From contig MNCI01011808.1 in assembly GCA_015680685.1 (NCBI GenBank), positions 22,047 through 86,046 of the forward strand: a stretch of DNA of 64,000 nucleotides. Reading direction: 5' to 3'. Under the pieces are notes generated by a model. It made no database searches. It saw only the letters and a program-made list of their open reading frames with translations, and was not told the origin of the DNA. The translations under genes were made by a program, and so were the position numbers. The DNA comes from Gnetum montanum. Taxonomy: Eukaryota; Streptophyta; Gnetopsida; Gnetales; Gnetaceae. Of this stretch, positions 23,175-34,454 are shown piece by piece (position 1 is the first letter of the stretch; each line of letters starts with the position of its first letter).

Positions 23175-24260
23175 TTATTTATAAAAAATTTCTCTTGGTA
23201 TAACAACATATTCAGATTTTCCTTTAATAGGAATTAATAATTCATAAAAATTTGATCTAAAGAAGCCCCCAAACTTGGCTCCAAAAGTCCTAGATAAAAG
23301 GACACCATAAGTGGTTGACATACCAACTACTAAAATATCCATATAGCATGTAAAAGTAGGGTATTGTTTAAATTGTACTTTTACTTCCTTTAATGATCCT
23401 ACAATAGGTACATTAGATTCATCAAGTTGTATCACACTTCTTGCTTGTGGTAGTATTTATGCTCCTAATGTTTTACATACCTCAAATGCTATGACACTAA
23501 TAGTTGCACCAGAATCCATTGAACAATTGTGAACATTCTTTTCCAAAATGACCAAAGTTGTTAAGAAAGGTGGTTGATCTTTCTTATTAGGCATAAAATT
23601 ACTTCAATTTTGTATTGATAAAGCATCAGTACTTACTACAAAATTAACTTGCCTTTTGGTTTATGGAGATTTTTCTTTATTGGTTTCAGGTGTATCAACT
23701 ATCTTTTGAATCACATCTTTCATTTCATTAAAATGTAGAAGATCATACATTGAAATGTTGGTTTTAACCTTTTTCAAATCCTCAACTAGATTATAAGTCT
23801 TATGTTCATCTTTGGCATCTTGTTGAGGTGGAGTTCTTCTAAGTATAGAAGGGAAGTTTGGTCATTATGGGACATTTTCTTGGGATGGTCTAGTTTGATT
23901 ATTTGTGTTTTAACTAGGAGCTCTTCTATTGGGAGGGGTATAAGAATTATTCCTAGTTTGTTATTATGTGTTATTCATAATGTCACTATGTATTTAGTAG
24001 TGAGTGTTATGTGGGTTGGGATCACTTACCATGACTTGTTCCAATGAGGGAACTTCTTCCTTTTCTATTTCATGAGGTATGTTAAGGACCATAATAGGAT
24101 CCTTTCTAGTTTTTTGATTTTGAACATTGTCACCATATAGTGCCTAGAATTGAGGACAAGTTTTCTTAGAATGTTTCTTAGTGTTATGAAGATAAAAATA
24201 ATCATCATTGATTAATGTGCTTGACTTTTTAGATTGTATAGGGACTCTATTGTTATTTCA
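23175..24260 (-). pseudogene. Zinc-knuckle region and aspartic protease of element C
   Basis: Reading down the minus strand: a degenerate zinc knuckle (about 24150-24220, FYLHNTKKHSKKTCPQF; first Cys pair lost), a linker, then the protease with MDSGATISVIAFE near 23490-23530. After it comes a clean 86-residue frame (23175-23435) with MDILVVGMSTTYGVLLSRTF, as in many plant Ty3/gypsy polyproteins. Few stops lie in the protease, so it is less decayed than the Athila-like copies. Confidence 0.72.
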
Positions 24261-24299
24261 CTTCAATTCAACTACTTCATCGAAAAGATTTCGAGGTGA

Positions 24300-25286
24300 A
24301 GTTAATATTTGTATCATTTGGTTTTCTATTTGACAAGTAGATGCATTAGGATTAGACATTCCATCTGGATTTATGATGGACTAGATTAAAGCTTTTGATT
24401 GATCATCACTTAAATCAATATTTGGTGGTAAAAATGAAGAGGATGTTGATCCTTGAAAATAATTACTCGAAGGTTGAGTCATTTGAAGGGGAGGAGAAGT
24501 TTGAAACATAGTGTTAGTCATTGGGAAATTTTATGAAGGTAAAGGTAAAGGACCGGATTACATAGGGTTACTAACACTCATCATTTCAAATTGGGCTTGA
24601 ATGATATTCATGAGGGTATTTTCTTCTAACTCAACAACTTTAGCCATTTCTCCTCGTATTTCTGTTATGTTGGGATTAGATTTAATGGCATAGACAAAAA
24701 ATGGGTCAATGGTAGAGAGGTAGAAATTAAGAATACCATCAGGTTGCAGACACATCTCATTTGACACATAAGCAAGTTGATAGAGGAATGTTAGATTGTA
24801 ATCACAAACATTTTCCCTAGGTAGTTTTCTTAGGCTTGTGAAATTGCTTGATGCTAAGGCATGACTAGTGAACGTATCAAATTAGAGTAGGAACTTGTTT
24901 TTAAAGTCTTGCCATGAGTTGATAAAGGCATTAGGAGCATAAAAAATCATTGAGTGGCTTTGCTCTTGAAAGTTGTCACAAAGACCCTACATGCTATGTT
25001 GTTTTGAATAATGTTATGGATGCCTAGTAAGGTTTCAAAACATTGTATATGTTGACAAGCATCACTATTAGGGGTTGTGATATTAAAGAACAAATTTATG
25101 TTTTGAAGTGATTTTGGAATACTGTGATAGTTTGCAAAATTAAAGGGATTACTCACTGAAACACCACAAAAAAATTTTTGGCTAACACTTGTAGACAGAA
25201 ATTCAGCTAAGTCATGTTGGTCCTCAGCATGACCAAGCTTGAAAGCCTCAAAAATGGCATCAAACAAAGTCAAAGCAAGCAAGTAA
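24300..25286 (-). pseudogene. gag of element C
   Basis: The minus-strand frame includes LFDAIFEAFKLGHAEDQ, ACQHIQCFETLLGIHNII and ACRVFVTTFKSKATQWF. This is the typical Gag pattern of a hydrophobic helix, then a Lys and an aromatic W-F before the next helix. A clean section at 24558-24767 follows. The N-terminus is cut at 25287 where base composition changes abruptly. Confidence 0.6.
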
Positions 25287-25395
25287 AAGTTCCCTGCGAC
25301 CCACAGGCAACCGTGGCTACAATTGGCGTCACACATTGCAACTTTGGAGGATAAAAGGCTTCATTTTCACTAAGTGTACATCCCCAGTGTAGACG

Positions 25396-25720
25396 CCCAA
25401 CGTATACGCCCAAGCTCGCACCTACAGCGTATACGCCTGGCACTCCACAGCGTATACGCCTGGCACCCCAGCGGGTACGCCCTGGTACTGCAGATGCACA
25501 TGCTCGACAACAGAATCTCCAAAGGCAGAATGAAGACAACACCAAAGAGCAAGGATTGAAGTAAGTGGACATTCATCAGCGTATACGTCCGGCGTGTACG
25601 CCCAGCATCCATCAGCATATACGCCCGACCCTCAGCATCTTCACCCACGTTCACGCATGCTCAGCACATCCAGCGTATACGCCGACCTGATACGGCGTAT
25701 ACGACTAGCGTATACGCCCA
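25396..25720. repeat. Cluster of GCGTATACGC palindromic decamers
   Basis: The perfect palindrome GCGTATACGC or a close variant occurs about ten times: near 25399, 25429, 25450, 25470 (GGGTACGC), 25579, 25592 (GTGTACGC), 25615 (CATATACGC), 25672, 25694 and 25707. Another lies near 25977. Some copies share the longer context CAGCGTATACGCCTGGCA (25426-25465), so part is short tandem duplication. Confidence 0.8.
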
Positions 25721-25770
25721 ACACTTGTAATATTGTACATTTGTAAATTGTGTGCACCCGGTCAATGCGC

Positions 25771-25815
25771 CACGTGTCGCCCAATCCAAGTTTAGCGTAA
25801 CAACCTGTATAAAAA
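25771..25815 (+). promoter_or_regulatory. Core promoter: G-box, CCAAT box and TATA box
   Basis: CACGTG at 25771-25776, CCAAT at 25781-25785 and TGTATAAAAAC at 25806-25816. The order and spacing are those of a plant RNA polymerase II promoter, predicting a start near 25840. No gene downstream is recognisable, so an LTR promoter is likely. Confidence 0.55.
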
Positions 25816-26444
25816 CCCCAATTTTCCACTTTACCCAGGTCGGTTGGCAAAATCCCGGAGCATACCAGAGAACATTTACGCTGCACACCAAAGCTAAAAC
25901 CCTCTTATGCTGGAAGCCTTGTACGCTGCAGATACTCTCTACGCTCTGCCTGCCCTGCGAACCAGAGTCATCCCTGTATACGCCAGGGCTTTTCGTCTGC
26001 CTTGTGTTTCCACACGACTACGTTAGACCAGTGCACTGTACTTTGACTCTGCAATATCATTATTTACATTGGCTGCATATGTTCTTTTACAGTTTTACGT
26101 CAATTTGGCCCACAAACTGTTTACGCTCACGCTTCGTTTGCATCCATTTACGCTTTACGCTATTCTGTTGCCTTGTTTACGCCTGCACATTGTTTACGCA
26201 TAACCCAGTGTATTAGCATTTTGCGTACGCACGGGGAAATCCTTGTCTGATCCGCGTGCGGACCACCCAAGGTACTCTGCCTTTGTCGCATTCCAGCTCG
26301 CCCTCAGGTGAAGGCAGGGTCTTCTGTACGCGTCCTGCGATCCCGCGGCCTCTGTTTTTCCTTCCAGCCGGAGACTGACGATTTCAGGCGGTACACTCAC
26401 CAAGGGAGCTTGGGGTTGATTGGTTGCCATTCTAGTTCAAGTTC

Positions 26445-27141
26445 TCTTAGGGATAGAATTTGGAAATTGTGAAGCTTATTATTTTCTTAAAATAAAGTGA
26501 TGAAAAGCCGATCAATTAGGGGCAAGGGTAAATGATTTTTGTTGAGATGATTTGTGGGAGATTCCACTCATAACATGAAAGACTTTGAAATATAAATGCT
26601 AGAAAACTGTAAAATTAATAAGACAAAAATATTTAGATACCATATTTTTTTTTTAAATGACAAACTGAAATTGCAATATATATAAACTTTAAAAGAAAAA
26701 TAGCGAAATGCAGAATTTCAGAAAAGTAAATTTGAACAAAATGATGTAACAAATGAGAACACCACCTTACCAAAGTTTGAACTAAGGTAAGGATCGTCAA
26801 AATGAAGTAATTAGAAAAAATGGAAAAAGAAGGTTTGGGGATTTGAAAATGAAACTGACACAAGGTGATAAAACTAAAAATTGACGACCATTAACTGGAA
26901 CCGAAATCAAAAATAGGGCACTAAAGGTTTGGGTAACTAAAACTGGAAAATAAAAGATTTCAAGGAATTAAAAAAGATAAAAGCTTTTAAGAGTGAAAAC
27001 AGAAATTTAATAGAAAACTAAATTTTCAAAAACAAAAATAGTGACTAAAAAATAAACAAAAATGGCTAGTGATGATTTTAGGTAACCTAATCAAAAACTG
27101 AAATAGAAAAATAAACTAGATTTTTGAAACTAGAAAATAGG
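26445..27141. other. Unassigned AT-rich sequence
   Basis: A-rich on the plus strand with many short A runs. No coding, repeat or RNA signal that I can support. Confidence 0.5.
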
Positions 27142-27310
27142 AACTAACAACTTGGATAGGATTAATCTGAGTTCTGAAGTAAAATAAGTTCTATATTTAA
27201 GCCACAACATAGAGACTACAATTCAATTGTAGAAATATAAAATGATAGAATGAAATGATGACTTAGTTCAAAACAAGCACAAATAAAACAACTTCTAATG
27301 TAGCCTTGTC
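27142..27310. repeat. Dispersed repeat R1, copy c (right part)
   Basis: The first 45 bases match the end of copy a (21272-21316). A later stretch (about 27240-27300, GAAATGATGACTTAG and ACAAGCA) matches the end of copy b (30140-30183). Copies a and c together look like the two halves of one R1 unit. Confidence 0.6.
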
Positions 27311-29240
27311 TACTAGTGCTTGTAAGTAGCACACCTCTTCTAATGAGCCTGCGACCTTCGACTGTTGAATCTACCTACTACTTTGCCCTAAACTGCCTAT
27401 AGGAGAACCACCGAATAGGAAACAAAAGTAAGAGAGAACCCAAAGATTTTCCATCGTGACTCCACTTAGACAAACCTTCACCACTATAGTTAGCTTTTTG
27501 CTTTCTCCCTGTGTCACCTCTATTGCATCTGGCTAGGAAATTTATAAAGACTGGTCTGGCACATGAAGAGCCATCATCTGTGTGTAATGGCCCTAGCAAT
27601 TACTACCCACATGTAATGTCCACACTAACGCCTATTAATCATGTGTAGAAATGACAACAAACACCACGCCTAAGCATATCAAATGGAAATTACTGTAACG
27701 TGGACACACATAATAGCTTCATGAGCTTGTCATGTGCAAAAAGTAGTTGCAACAAGGAAACATGACGCCAACATCAAACAACTTCCCATCAACACAGCAA
27801 ACAACTAGAAACCATGCCTGATAACCCACGTAACATCCACTATAGAAAAATGGCAATCTCCATCAAGGTAACATGCAGGAAATAGCTAAATTTGCATGGT
27901 CAAACAACATGGTTAATGGAGTAGCACACCCACATTGTAGCGGTAACGTCCAAGTTGCAGCTCTATTACTGCCATAAATCCTTAACATGCATTTCTACTA
28001 TTATTGCAAAAACAAAATCAGAAACCGAAAAACATAACACCAGTATAGATCAATGAATTGGATTCTTTAATTGTCACCACGTGACTGCCCAACAATAAAA
28101 CATGCACCTCTAGTTCAAGTCTTTCACAGCAACAAGAGCGTGAACAATTCAACACAGTTCCATCCGCAACTACAACTAATTAACCTTAGAATGTGGTGGA
28201 GAATATCCCTAGAAGAAACAAACCATGCAAATGCGGTTGCTAAGTTGCCCCTGCATGCATTCCACAGTTGCAATACCATTGCTTTCATTATTTTCAATTT
28301 TTTTTATATATTTATTTTATTCCTTCCATGTGTCCTTGTGTGATCTGTTATTTACTGATTCTTCAAAGTTAACATGGTGATGTCGACAAATAATGATGTA
28401 ATTTCCATTTGAGTCTTTAGTACATTATTTCTAAAGACTTTTCAACATAGCAACAATCTATTTTTCATTGAAAATCTTAGTTTATGATTTTACATAACCT
28501 TTATAAACAAAGTTGATATTACATTCTTTTATTTTATTTTATTAGCTTGAAAAAAATATGTTATGGATATGAGTAATGAAGAACACAAACTCATCTTTCT
28601 ATAAATGTATTATGCTTGACTGAATGTGATTAAACCAGTTTATGAATGGCCCCATGCCTAGCATGGGAGTGTTGATATTAACAATGATGTTCAAAAAAAT
28701 TTTGCAGTGCTGATTATCCAAAGTGTTGGTTCAATTATGGCCATGGATTGTGCAATTTCTATGACATCATATCCCTGCACTATGCAAAGACCAAGAATTG
28801 ATTTATGGACCCCAAGAAACTTCAAAATTCATATTCTTCATCCTTGGCAATGGCGCTACAAAATAAATGGTTTTGCAACTCTAATTTCTACATGCTTGAA
28901 TGGAACCACCCACAACTATGGTAGGTGGGGTAACACTACAACTGGGCATGACTCCCCATCAAAATCTTATCAACAATTTTAGCTTGCAGAATGGCTAGAA
29001 TCTCCACAAAACTAAAAATCTGTGATCATTTTCGCATGTGGTACATTTTTTTGGACTATTTCTTGCAACTACAAGAAAACTCACAATTGCAACTTGGTTC
29101 TTCTTTGTTCCTTTTTGTGGGTTTTTTCTGTGGGCAGTTTCTGATGATTTCCTCAAATTAGTTTCCCTTGGTGATCCACTATTTGCAAACTAGAATTCAT
29201 CCACTTATGCCTTTTCTAGGACTCTATCTTAGCTGCTTAC
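27311..29240. other. Unassigned region
   Basis: Nothing certain. There is a minus-strand TATA-like TTTATAAAG (27539-27547) and a T-rich stretch at 28290-28330. A 91-residue open frame (28707-28982, plus) resembles nothing I recognise and I do not call it a gene. Confidence 0.4.
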
Positions 29241-29245
29241 TAGGT

Positions 29246-29333
29246 TTGTGGGTAAAAATCCCAAGTCAACATTAAAATCAAAACAAGGATTGTGGGTAAA
29301 AATCCCAAGTCAACATTAAAATCAAAAAAAGAA
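29246..29333. repeat. 44-base tandem duplication
   Basis: Two adjacent copies of a 44-base unit (29246-29289, 29290-29333), both starting TTGTGGGTAAAAATCCCAAG. They are nearly identical, so the duplication is recent compared with the decay around it. Confidence 0.9.
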
Positions 29334-29732
29334 ACTGAAAATTCTGTAGCAGTGGCTTCTACAAATTCTATTTCCTCTACATCTGTTGAGGAAGCTACAA
29401 CTTTGGATAAGGAGAAGCTCCACATACCTAAAAAATCATTGATTCTACAAATATTAGAGGTAGTAGCATCAAGGAAAATGGAAAAAATGGATGAAGTAAA
29501 TGGCGAGATTTTCAAAGAAAATGAGCTAGATGAAGCACATGGTCTTCAACAACTAGTCACATATGCTCAAGAGTTTAGTTCATCTGGAAACAAACATGAG
29601 AAATTATCAAACCAAAGAATGGATTATGAGAAAGCATTAGGGGGCACCAAGGATGACAATTTTCAACAATATTTGGACAAAGGATTGGCACTCTTAACAT
29701 TAGCTAAAAAGGGTCATAATGAGAAAACTTAA
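29292..29732 (+). CDS. 146-residue open frame, unrecognised, probably retroelement-derived
   Basis: Opens inside the second copy of the 44-base duplication. It is hydrophilic, rich in Glu, Lys and Ser (STNSISSTSVEEATTLD, EKLHIPKKSLIL, KLSNQRMDYEKALGG) and has no motif I know. It ends about 20 bases before repeat R1 copy b. The charged, helix-prone composition would suit a Gag or an accessory retroelement protein. No start context, splice signal or partner gene argues for a host gene. Confidence 0.3.
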   Translation: MGKNPKSTLKSKKETENSVAVASTNSISSTSVEEATTLDKEKLHIPKKSLILQILEVVASRKMEKMDEVNGEIFKENELDEAHGLQQLVTYAQEFSSSGNKHEKLSNQRMDYEKALGGTKDDNFQQYLDKGLALLTLAKKGHNEKT

Positions 29733-29754
29733 ATTCAGATCATGGAAGACATGC

Positions 29755-30183
29755 TTGTTGATGCGTAAATTTTGGACACATCAACACCCGGAAAAAATTT
29801 GTTTAGGGAAACTATTGCCTAAGGTGCCTCTCATATTGGTATGGGAACCTGAGAATAGTCTTAGCTGGAAGGGCAACTTGGTATTTAATAAAACATGATG
29901 TTCAAGATGCTAGTAAATTAAATGATTTTAATATGTAACTAAAAATAGTAGTCCAGGGAACTTTAATAGGGAAATACCTATTCATTTTAAAATGTTAACA
30001 AGGGTACTCTTGCATTAATGAAAAATGGGAAGAAAAGCATGGAATAACTTACACAAAGAACACGTAGAGTTTTTAAAAGAAACATAAGCCTTGTGCAACA
30101 AAGACCACAATTTAGTTACAAAAATTTATAAATTGAAAAAATGAAATGATGACTCAACTTGAAAATGAGCATAAATTGAATGA
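29755..30183. repeat. Dispersed repeat R1, copy b
   Basis: Opens TTGATGCGTAAATTTTGGAC and runs through GGAAACTATTGCCTAAGG and GAATAGTCTTAGCTGG to a GAATGACTTTTGG end at 30188. This is the most complete of the three copies. Protein-coding retroelement text starts directly after it. Confidence 0.7.
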
Positions 30184-30184
30184 C

Positions 30185-30690
30185 TTTTGGACCCATACAC
30201 TGTTGTCGATAAGTTAGGCCTCACAGACCAAATCAAGCCAAAAAAAACCACATGCCTGAAGTCCTTTAACAAGTTGCATGTCATCGTTAAGGGTATTGTC
30301 ACAATAGCCTTCATGGCAATGGAGAAATTCCCCACCACTGCCAAATTTATCATCATAGAGGAGATGCCAGGATTTAACCTGATATTAGGCAGGCCTTGGT
30401 TGGCCTAGCTATAGATCGTCTTCTTCTAGATTCATCAAGAAATCCACCTTCCATATGAAGGTGGTGAAGTTATCATCCACAGTGATAATGTTGCCCCTTT
30501 GACTATCAACAACATAGACATGGAGCAAGGGTTGAAGGTCAAATTCCCTGATGACACATCTTCGAAAAACAACAAAACACATGAGGCTAATGCACCCGAA
30601 GAAGCAATAGAAGCCACTAACCTCCTAGAGGATGCCCTATGGGCACAATTGCCCTTCAATATAGCAAGTAAGGGTCAAGGAGACTACTGA
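30185..30690 (+). pseudogene. Ty3/gypsy protease fragment, third lineage
   Basis: A clean frame (30187-30408) ends FNLILGRPWLA, the signature closing a retroviral-type protease domain. It continues through a stop region into IHLPYEGGEVIIHSDN (30440-30490) and a second clean frame (30499-30690) rich in Asn, Glu and Ala. The catalytic Asp end is missing, and no RT follows. The text after the domain recalls the Tat side of the Ty3/gypsy tree, which is weak inference. Confidence 0.55.
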
Positions 30691-31036
30691 ATAGTGCAAT
30701 CTAGGCCATACAAACCCCCTAATCCATACCAGATTAGGAAGCAGCTGCGCAACTAAGGTACCCCCTTAGTCCAAAAGCACACTAGGAACCTGCTTGTTAT
30801 TCACTTCCTCGCACCTTGCACCCTGCACCCTACTCCCCACTTACATTGCGTTACTACTGTAGCATATTATTTGCATTTAATTTAATCACTTACCTTACCA
30901 TCTGCATTACCTATGCATTCGATAGCTTAGTTTACATTTTTGTTGTTGTTACTTTAATGCATTTACTTTCATGCATAAAAAACATCAAAAAGCATAAAAA
31001 TCATAAAAGATAAAATTACAAAAATTAGAGGTAGCA
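30691..31036. other. AT-rich retroelement-like tail
   Basis: Short direct repeats (CACCTTGCACCCTGCACCCT, 30811-30830) followed by A-rich text with repeated CATAAAAA. No gene. It leads directly into the first minisatellite field. Confidence 0.4.
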
Positions 31037-31790
31037 ATAGATGGTCCACCATGGCCTTAAACTGGTGATGTATGGCCTACCATGACCTTAAACTAGCAAC
31101 ATCATGGCCTGTCATGGCCTTAAACTAGCAATGTTGTGGTCCACAATGGCCTTAAACTAGCAACACTATGGCCTGCTATGGCCTTAAACTAGTAACATAG
31201 GGCCTGCCATGGCCTCAAATTGGCAATCTTATGACCTGAAATGACCTTAAACTATCATCCTTGATCCTCATCATTTCGGCCCGTCATGGCCCTAAACTGA
31301 TAATGCATGGCACAAAATAGCCTTGAACTAGTAGTATATGTGGCTCTCCATGGGCTTAAACTAGCAACATGTGCCCCAAAATGGCCTTAAACTATCATCA
31401 TGAGCCAAAATGGCTTTAAACTAGTAATTTTTATAGCCCAAAATGGCCTTAAACTATCATCACAGAAAATGGTCTTAAACCAGCAATTGTTGTGGCTTGA
31501 AATGGCCTTAAACTATCATCATGGCCCAAAATGACCATAAACCAGCAATTTTTGTAACTCGAAATGGCCTTAAAAAATTATCATAGCCTAAAATAGTCTT
31601 AAACTAGTAATTGTCACAGCCCAGAATGGCCTTAAACTATCGTCGTGGCCTAAAATGGCCTTAAACTAGCAATTGGTGTGGCCCCAAATGGCCTCAAACT
31701 ATCACCTTTAATCCTATCATGGTAGCCCAAAATGGTCTTAAACTAGCATTGGCCCTCCTGCTATGGCCTTAAACTAGAATGGGGCTCACA
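31037..31790. repeat. Minisatellite TR1, about 23 units of about 32 bases
   Basis: Degenerate units built on ATGGCCTTAAACTAGCAA. I count 23 copies of the TTAAACT core. From about 31370 units alternate between an AGCAAT ending and an ATCATC ending, giving a two-unit higher-order period of about 64 bases. Confidence 0.9.
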
Positions 31791-32929
31791 ATGTCCTAGT
31801 TACACTATCATTGCATAATCCTAGCTTTGCACATTAATTCATCGCATTATAAGCATAGTAAGCACATAGCAAACAACCATAAAAAGAAAATTTTACACAT
31901 TACAAATTACATATAGCAACTATATTCATTATATGTCATATGAATATTAGTACATATCATGAACAGCATCATGTGACAAAAACATAGCAAAAATAGCAAA
32001 AATTCCCAGTAGTAAGGGTACATCTAGTCATGCTTAACTAGTGGCGCTAGATGGGGGTGGAGGTTCTTCTTGCTCCACCGCGTTGTTGGGGCCTATAGCA
32101 TCACTAGATACCTGCCACCATAACCATAGCAAAAGCACACAATTAGTAAGCAAATATGCACTACACAAGCTAACCCAAAACATCTAAAAAAGTAAAGAAA
32201 AAAAACTAACTTAAGAGGGCCCCGCAGGTATAGGACATCAACCAATCCATTCAACATACTTAGTACTCACTGGGGTACAACATGTTTTCATAGGATTAGC
32301 ATTACATTTTGCAAGTTTAACATCATGCATAGTTTACAAAATTTTGGCAAAATTTTTCTAACTCTAGGCTACCTTAGTGGAGAGCATAGTTGGGTGAGAG
32401 CATAGTCAAGTGAGAGTGTAGTCACTCATAGTTAGCCAAAAATTTTAATTTTTCATCGCCTTGTGAATTCCTGAGCCAATTCCACTCCCTAAGCATGGCC
32501 AGCCCTCCTCAAAATGATACAACTGATGCGTTCACAATATGCTAAGACCTAAAAATGGCATGCACATGGTCTTCCAAGGCCTAAAATCGTCCCAGACATG
32601 TTTTCCTTCCTTAATTTCCCACATGCACACCAAGGAAAATTTCATCACATTGCTTTTTCTTCATTTGTGCATAGCTTTTTCTTCATTTGTGCATATTCAC
32701 TTTATTAAAATAGGTGCTGCTTGATGTTTTTTTTGGTCTATTTTCTAAGAACATGACATGGCTATGCATGAGCAGATCCTCTCGCCATTGGTCACCAAGG
32801 CCTATAATAATGAAGCATTCAAGCTTTCTGATCAAGATGAAAATGAGTTTACCAATCCAGTGAACCATTCATACTTCAAGTTATACTATGCCTAGCATAC
32901 AGAACCACACATCAACAAAACTAGGTAAG
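31791..32929. other. Unassigned spacer between minisatellites
   Basis: No coding text recognised. There is a duplicated TTTTTCTTCATTTGTGCATA (32647-32692). Confidence 0.5.
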
Positions 32930-33320
32930 CAGATTATCCACTATGATATTAAACTGGCACAACACTCATCTGCTATGATGCTAAACTGGCATACCACTCA
33001 TCTGCTATGATGTTTAACTAGCACATGCGCCCCACACATCTACTATGATGATAAACTGGCATAACACATGTTTTCCACGACACTAAACTAGCACACAACA
33101 TGTCCGCTATGACATTAAACTAGCACAGTAGCTCATCCACCATGACTGTAAACTAGCACAACTCATCTTTGGGTCATGACATTAAACTGGCACAACATAC
33201 ATCCACTATGACAGTAAACTGTCATAGCACACATCTACTACAATATTAAACTGGCACATAGTAGTCTACTAGGACCATAAACTAGCATACCATAGTCTAC
33301 CAAGACCTTAAACTAGGTTC
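32930..33320. repeat. Minisatellite TR2, about 12 units of about 32 bases
   Basis: Units of the form TCTGCTATGATGCTAAACTGGCA. I count 12 copies of the TAAACTRGCA core. Same core and same period as TR1, so both are likely one family. Confidence 0.9.
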
Positions 33321-33337
33321 GTNTAATGGAGCACTTG

Positions 33338-33481
33338 CAACTGGTGTAGCCTTTGGAGCACTTGTAGCATCATTGCCTCTTAGCATTTTACTAGCTTTTT
33401 GAACACCTACAACTGGTGCAACCTTTGGAGCACTCATAGCATCTTTGGTCCCAACATTTTATTTGCATTGTTTATTGCATG
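33338..33481. repeat. 72-base duplication
   Basis: CAACTGGTGTAGCCTTTGGA at 33338 recurs as CAACTGGTGCAACCTTTGGA at 33410, with the following TAGCATC text also repeated. A single ambiguous base (N) lies at 33323. Confidence 0.75.
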
Positions 33482-34454
33482 TTTTTTGTCTTCTTGAAGT
33501 TGTGTTGTAGGATGAAGCCCTAGGCAGTTATGCAAAGATGCATCTCATTGTAGTAGCAAGTCACCACATTGTTCTGATGTGCATGATTAGACTAGCTAAG
33601 CCACTCAACAGTGCACATCCCTACTACCCTATTATAGCCTACCTACATCTACCCCTATGCCTTGAAACTCTTACATTCCCTTGCATAATTGAGATTGCAA
33701 ACCCCTTTGATGCTTATGTGCTATGAATACATGACACCCTCTTCCAGTCAAATTGTAGAACCCAAGGTAGACGTAATAGAAGTCATTTTGTGGGGAGCCT
33801 CTGTTGGCTAGTCAAAGCCTAGATGGATGTAACAAAAATCATCTTGGGGAGGAAACACCTATCTTATAAACACGATGCAGTTTCATAAATACCAAAGCAA
33901 AGCCTATTAGGTGGCATGTAGTCCACTTGATGGAAAGCACCCTCACAGTTAGCATTTAGTAATGTGCTGATCCCAAAGTAGGTTCACCCCAAAAGAAAAA
34001 AAAAGAAAAAAAAACAAAAAAAAAAGGGTAGGGGCACATCCCTTAGCAACCCAACATCACTGAAATTTAGCAACCAGCTCAACCTTGAATCCACACTAAC
34101 TCTCTCATGAGCACTCTAGTGAAAGGTTAAATTTTTCAGGGGTAGGCCACTATGATGCCATGGTCACTATCAGCCATGATGTTTTTGCATCATGATACCT
34201 TGTTTACACCTTATCTCTCCTTTTATGCCATACATATTACCTACACATGTTACTCCCTACACACTACTATCCACAACACTCTTAAGCATGGCACAACAAC
34301 ATCTGATCAAGTACTGAAGAGCAATGTTGGTGCTAATTCTACTATGGTGTTTTGATGTTCTTTATTGATGTCTCTCAGGCCATTCCTCTAGACGTCAACA
34401 AAAAGGGGCCAATGAAACACCACCAAATTTGGACTTTGGCATCCCAGGCATAAA
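33482..34454. other. Unassigned spacer
   Basis: A-rich microsatellite at 33996-34024. No gene or recognisable mobile element text. Confidence 0.5.

Larger units (their letters stand above)
22140..25286 (-). mobile_element. Element C: internally deleted Ty3/gypsy element of another lineage, minus strand
   Basis: Minus-strand order: gag (25286 to about 24300), degenerate zinc knuckle, PR, RT N-terminus, then a jump to an IN C-terminal scrap. PR and RT text differ clearly from the Athila-like family: YGVLLSRTFGAKFGG after the protease domain, and CIDFHNLN in RT. Neither LTR is certain. The left side abuts R1 copy a and the right side the CpG-rich island at 25287. Confidence 0.7.
25287..26444. 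other. CpG-rich island, possible solo LTR or promoter-bearing insertion
   Basis: About 1.15 kb of markedly higher G+C and CpG than anything around it, with abrupt edges. AAGTTC occurs at both edges (25287-25292 and 26439-26444), a possible 6-bp target duplication, but the inner ends are not TG...CA. The left part carries a cluster of GCGTATACGC palindromes (25396-25720). The middle has a plus-strand core promoter (25771-25815). The right part repeats TTTACGC (five or more copies, 25870-26200). Open frames exist on both strands (154 residues plus, 25752-26216; 78 residues minus, 26194-26430, starting MATNQPQAPLVS) but match nothing I know. An LTR-like U3-R-U5 plan is my best guess. Confidence 0.45.

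Noticed and set aside
25752-26216. 154-residue plus-strand open frame in the CpG-rich island
   Set aside because: It starts upstream of the predicted transcription start, is Cys/His/Leu-rich without any motif, and follows from low stop density in GC-rich DNA.
26194-26430. 78-residue minus-strand frame starting MATNQPQAPLVS
   Set aside because: Its start context is suggestive of a gag N-terminus, but there is no continuation into element C's gag and no homology I know. Kept only as part of the island description.
28707-28982. 91-residue open frame as a host exon
   Set aside because: No recognisable domain, no splice sites in frame, and unusual Trp/His/Met composition; likely chance.
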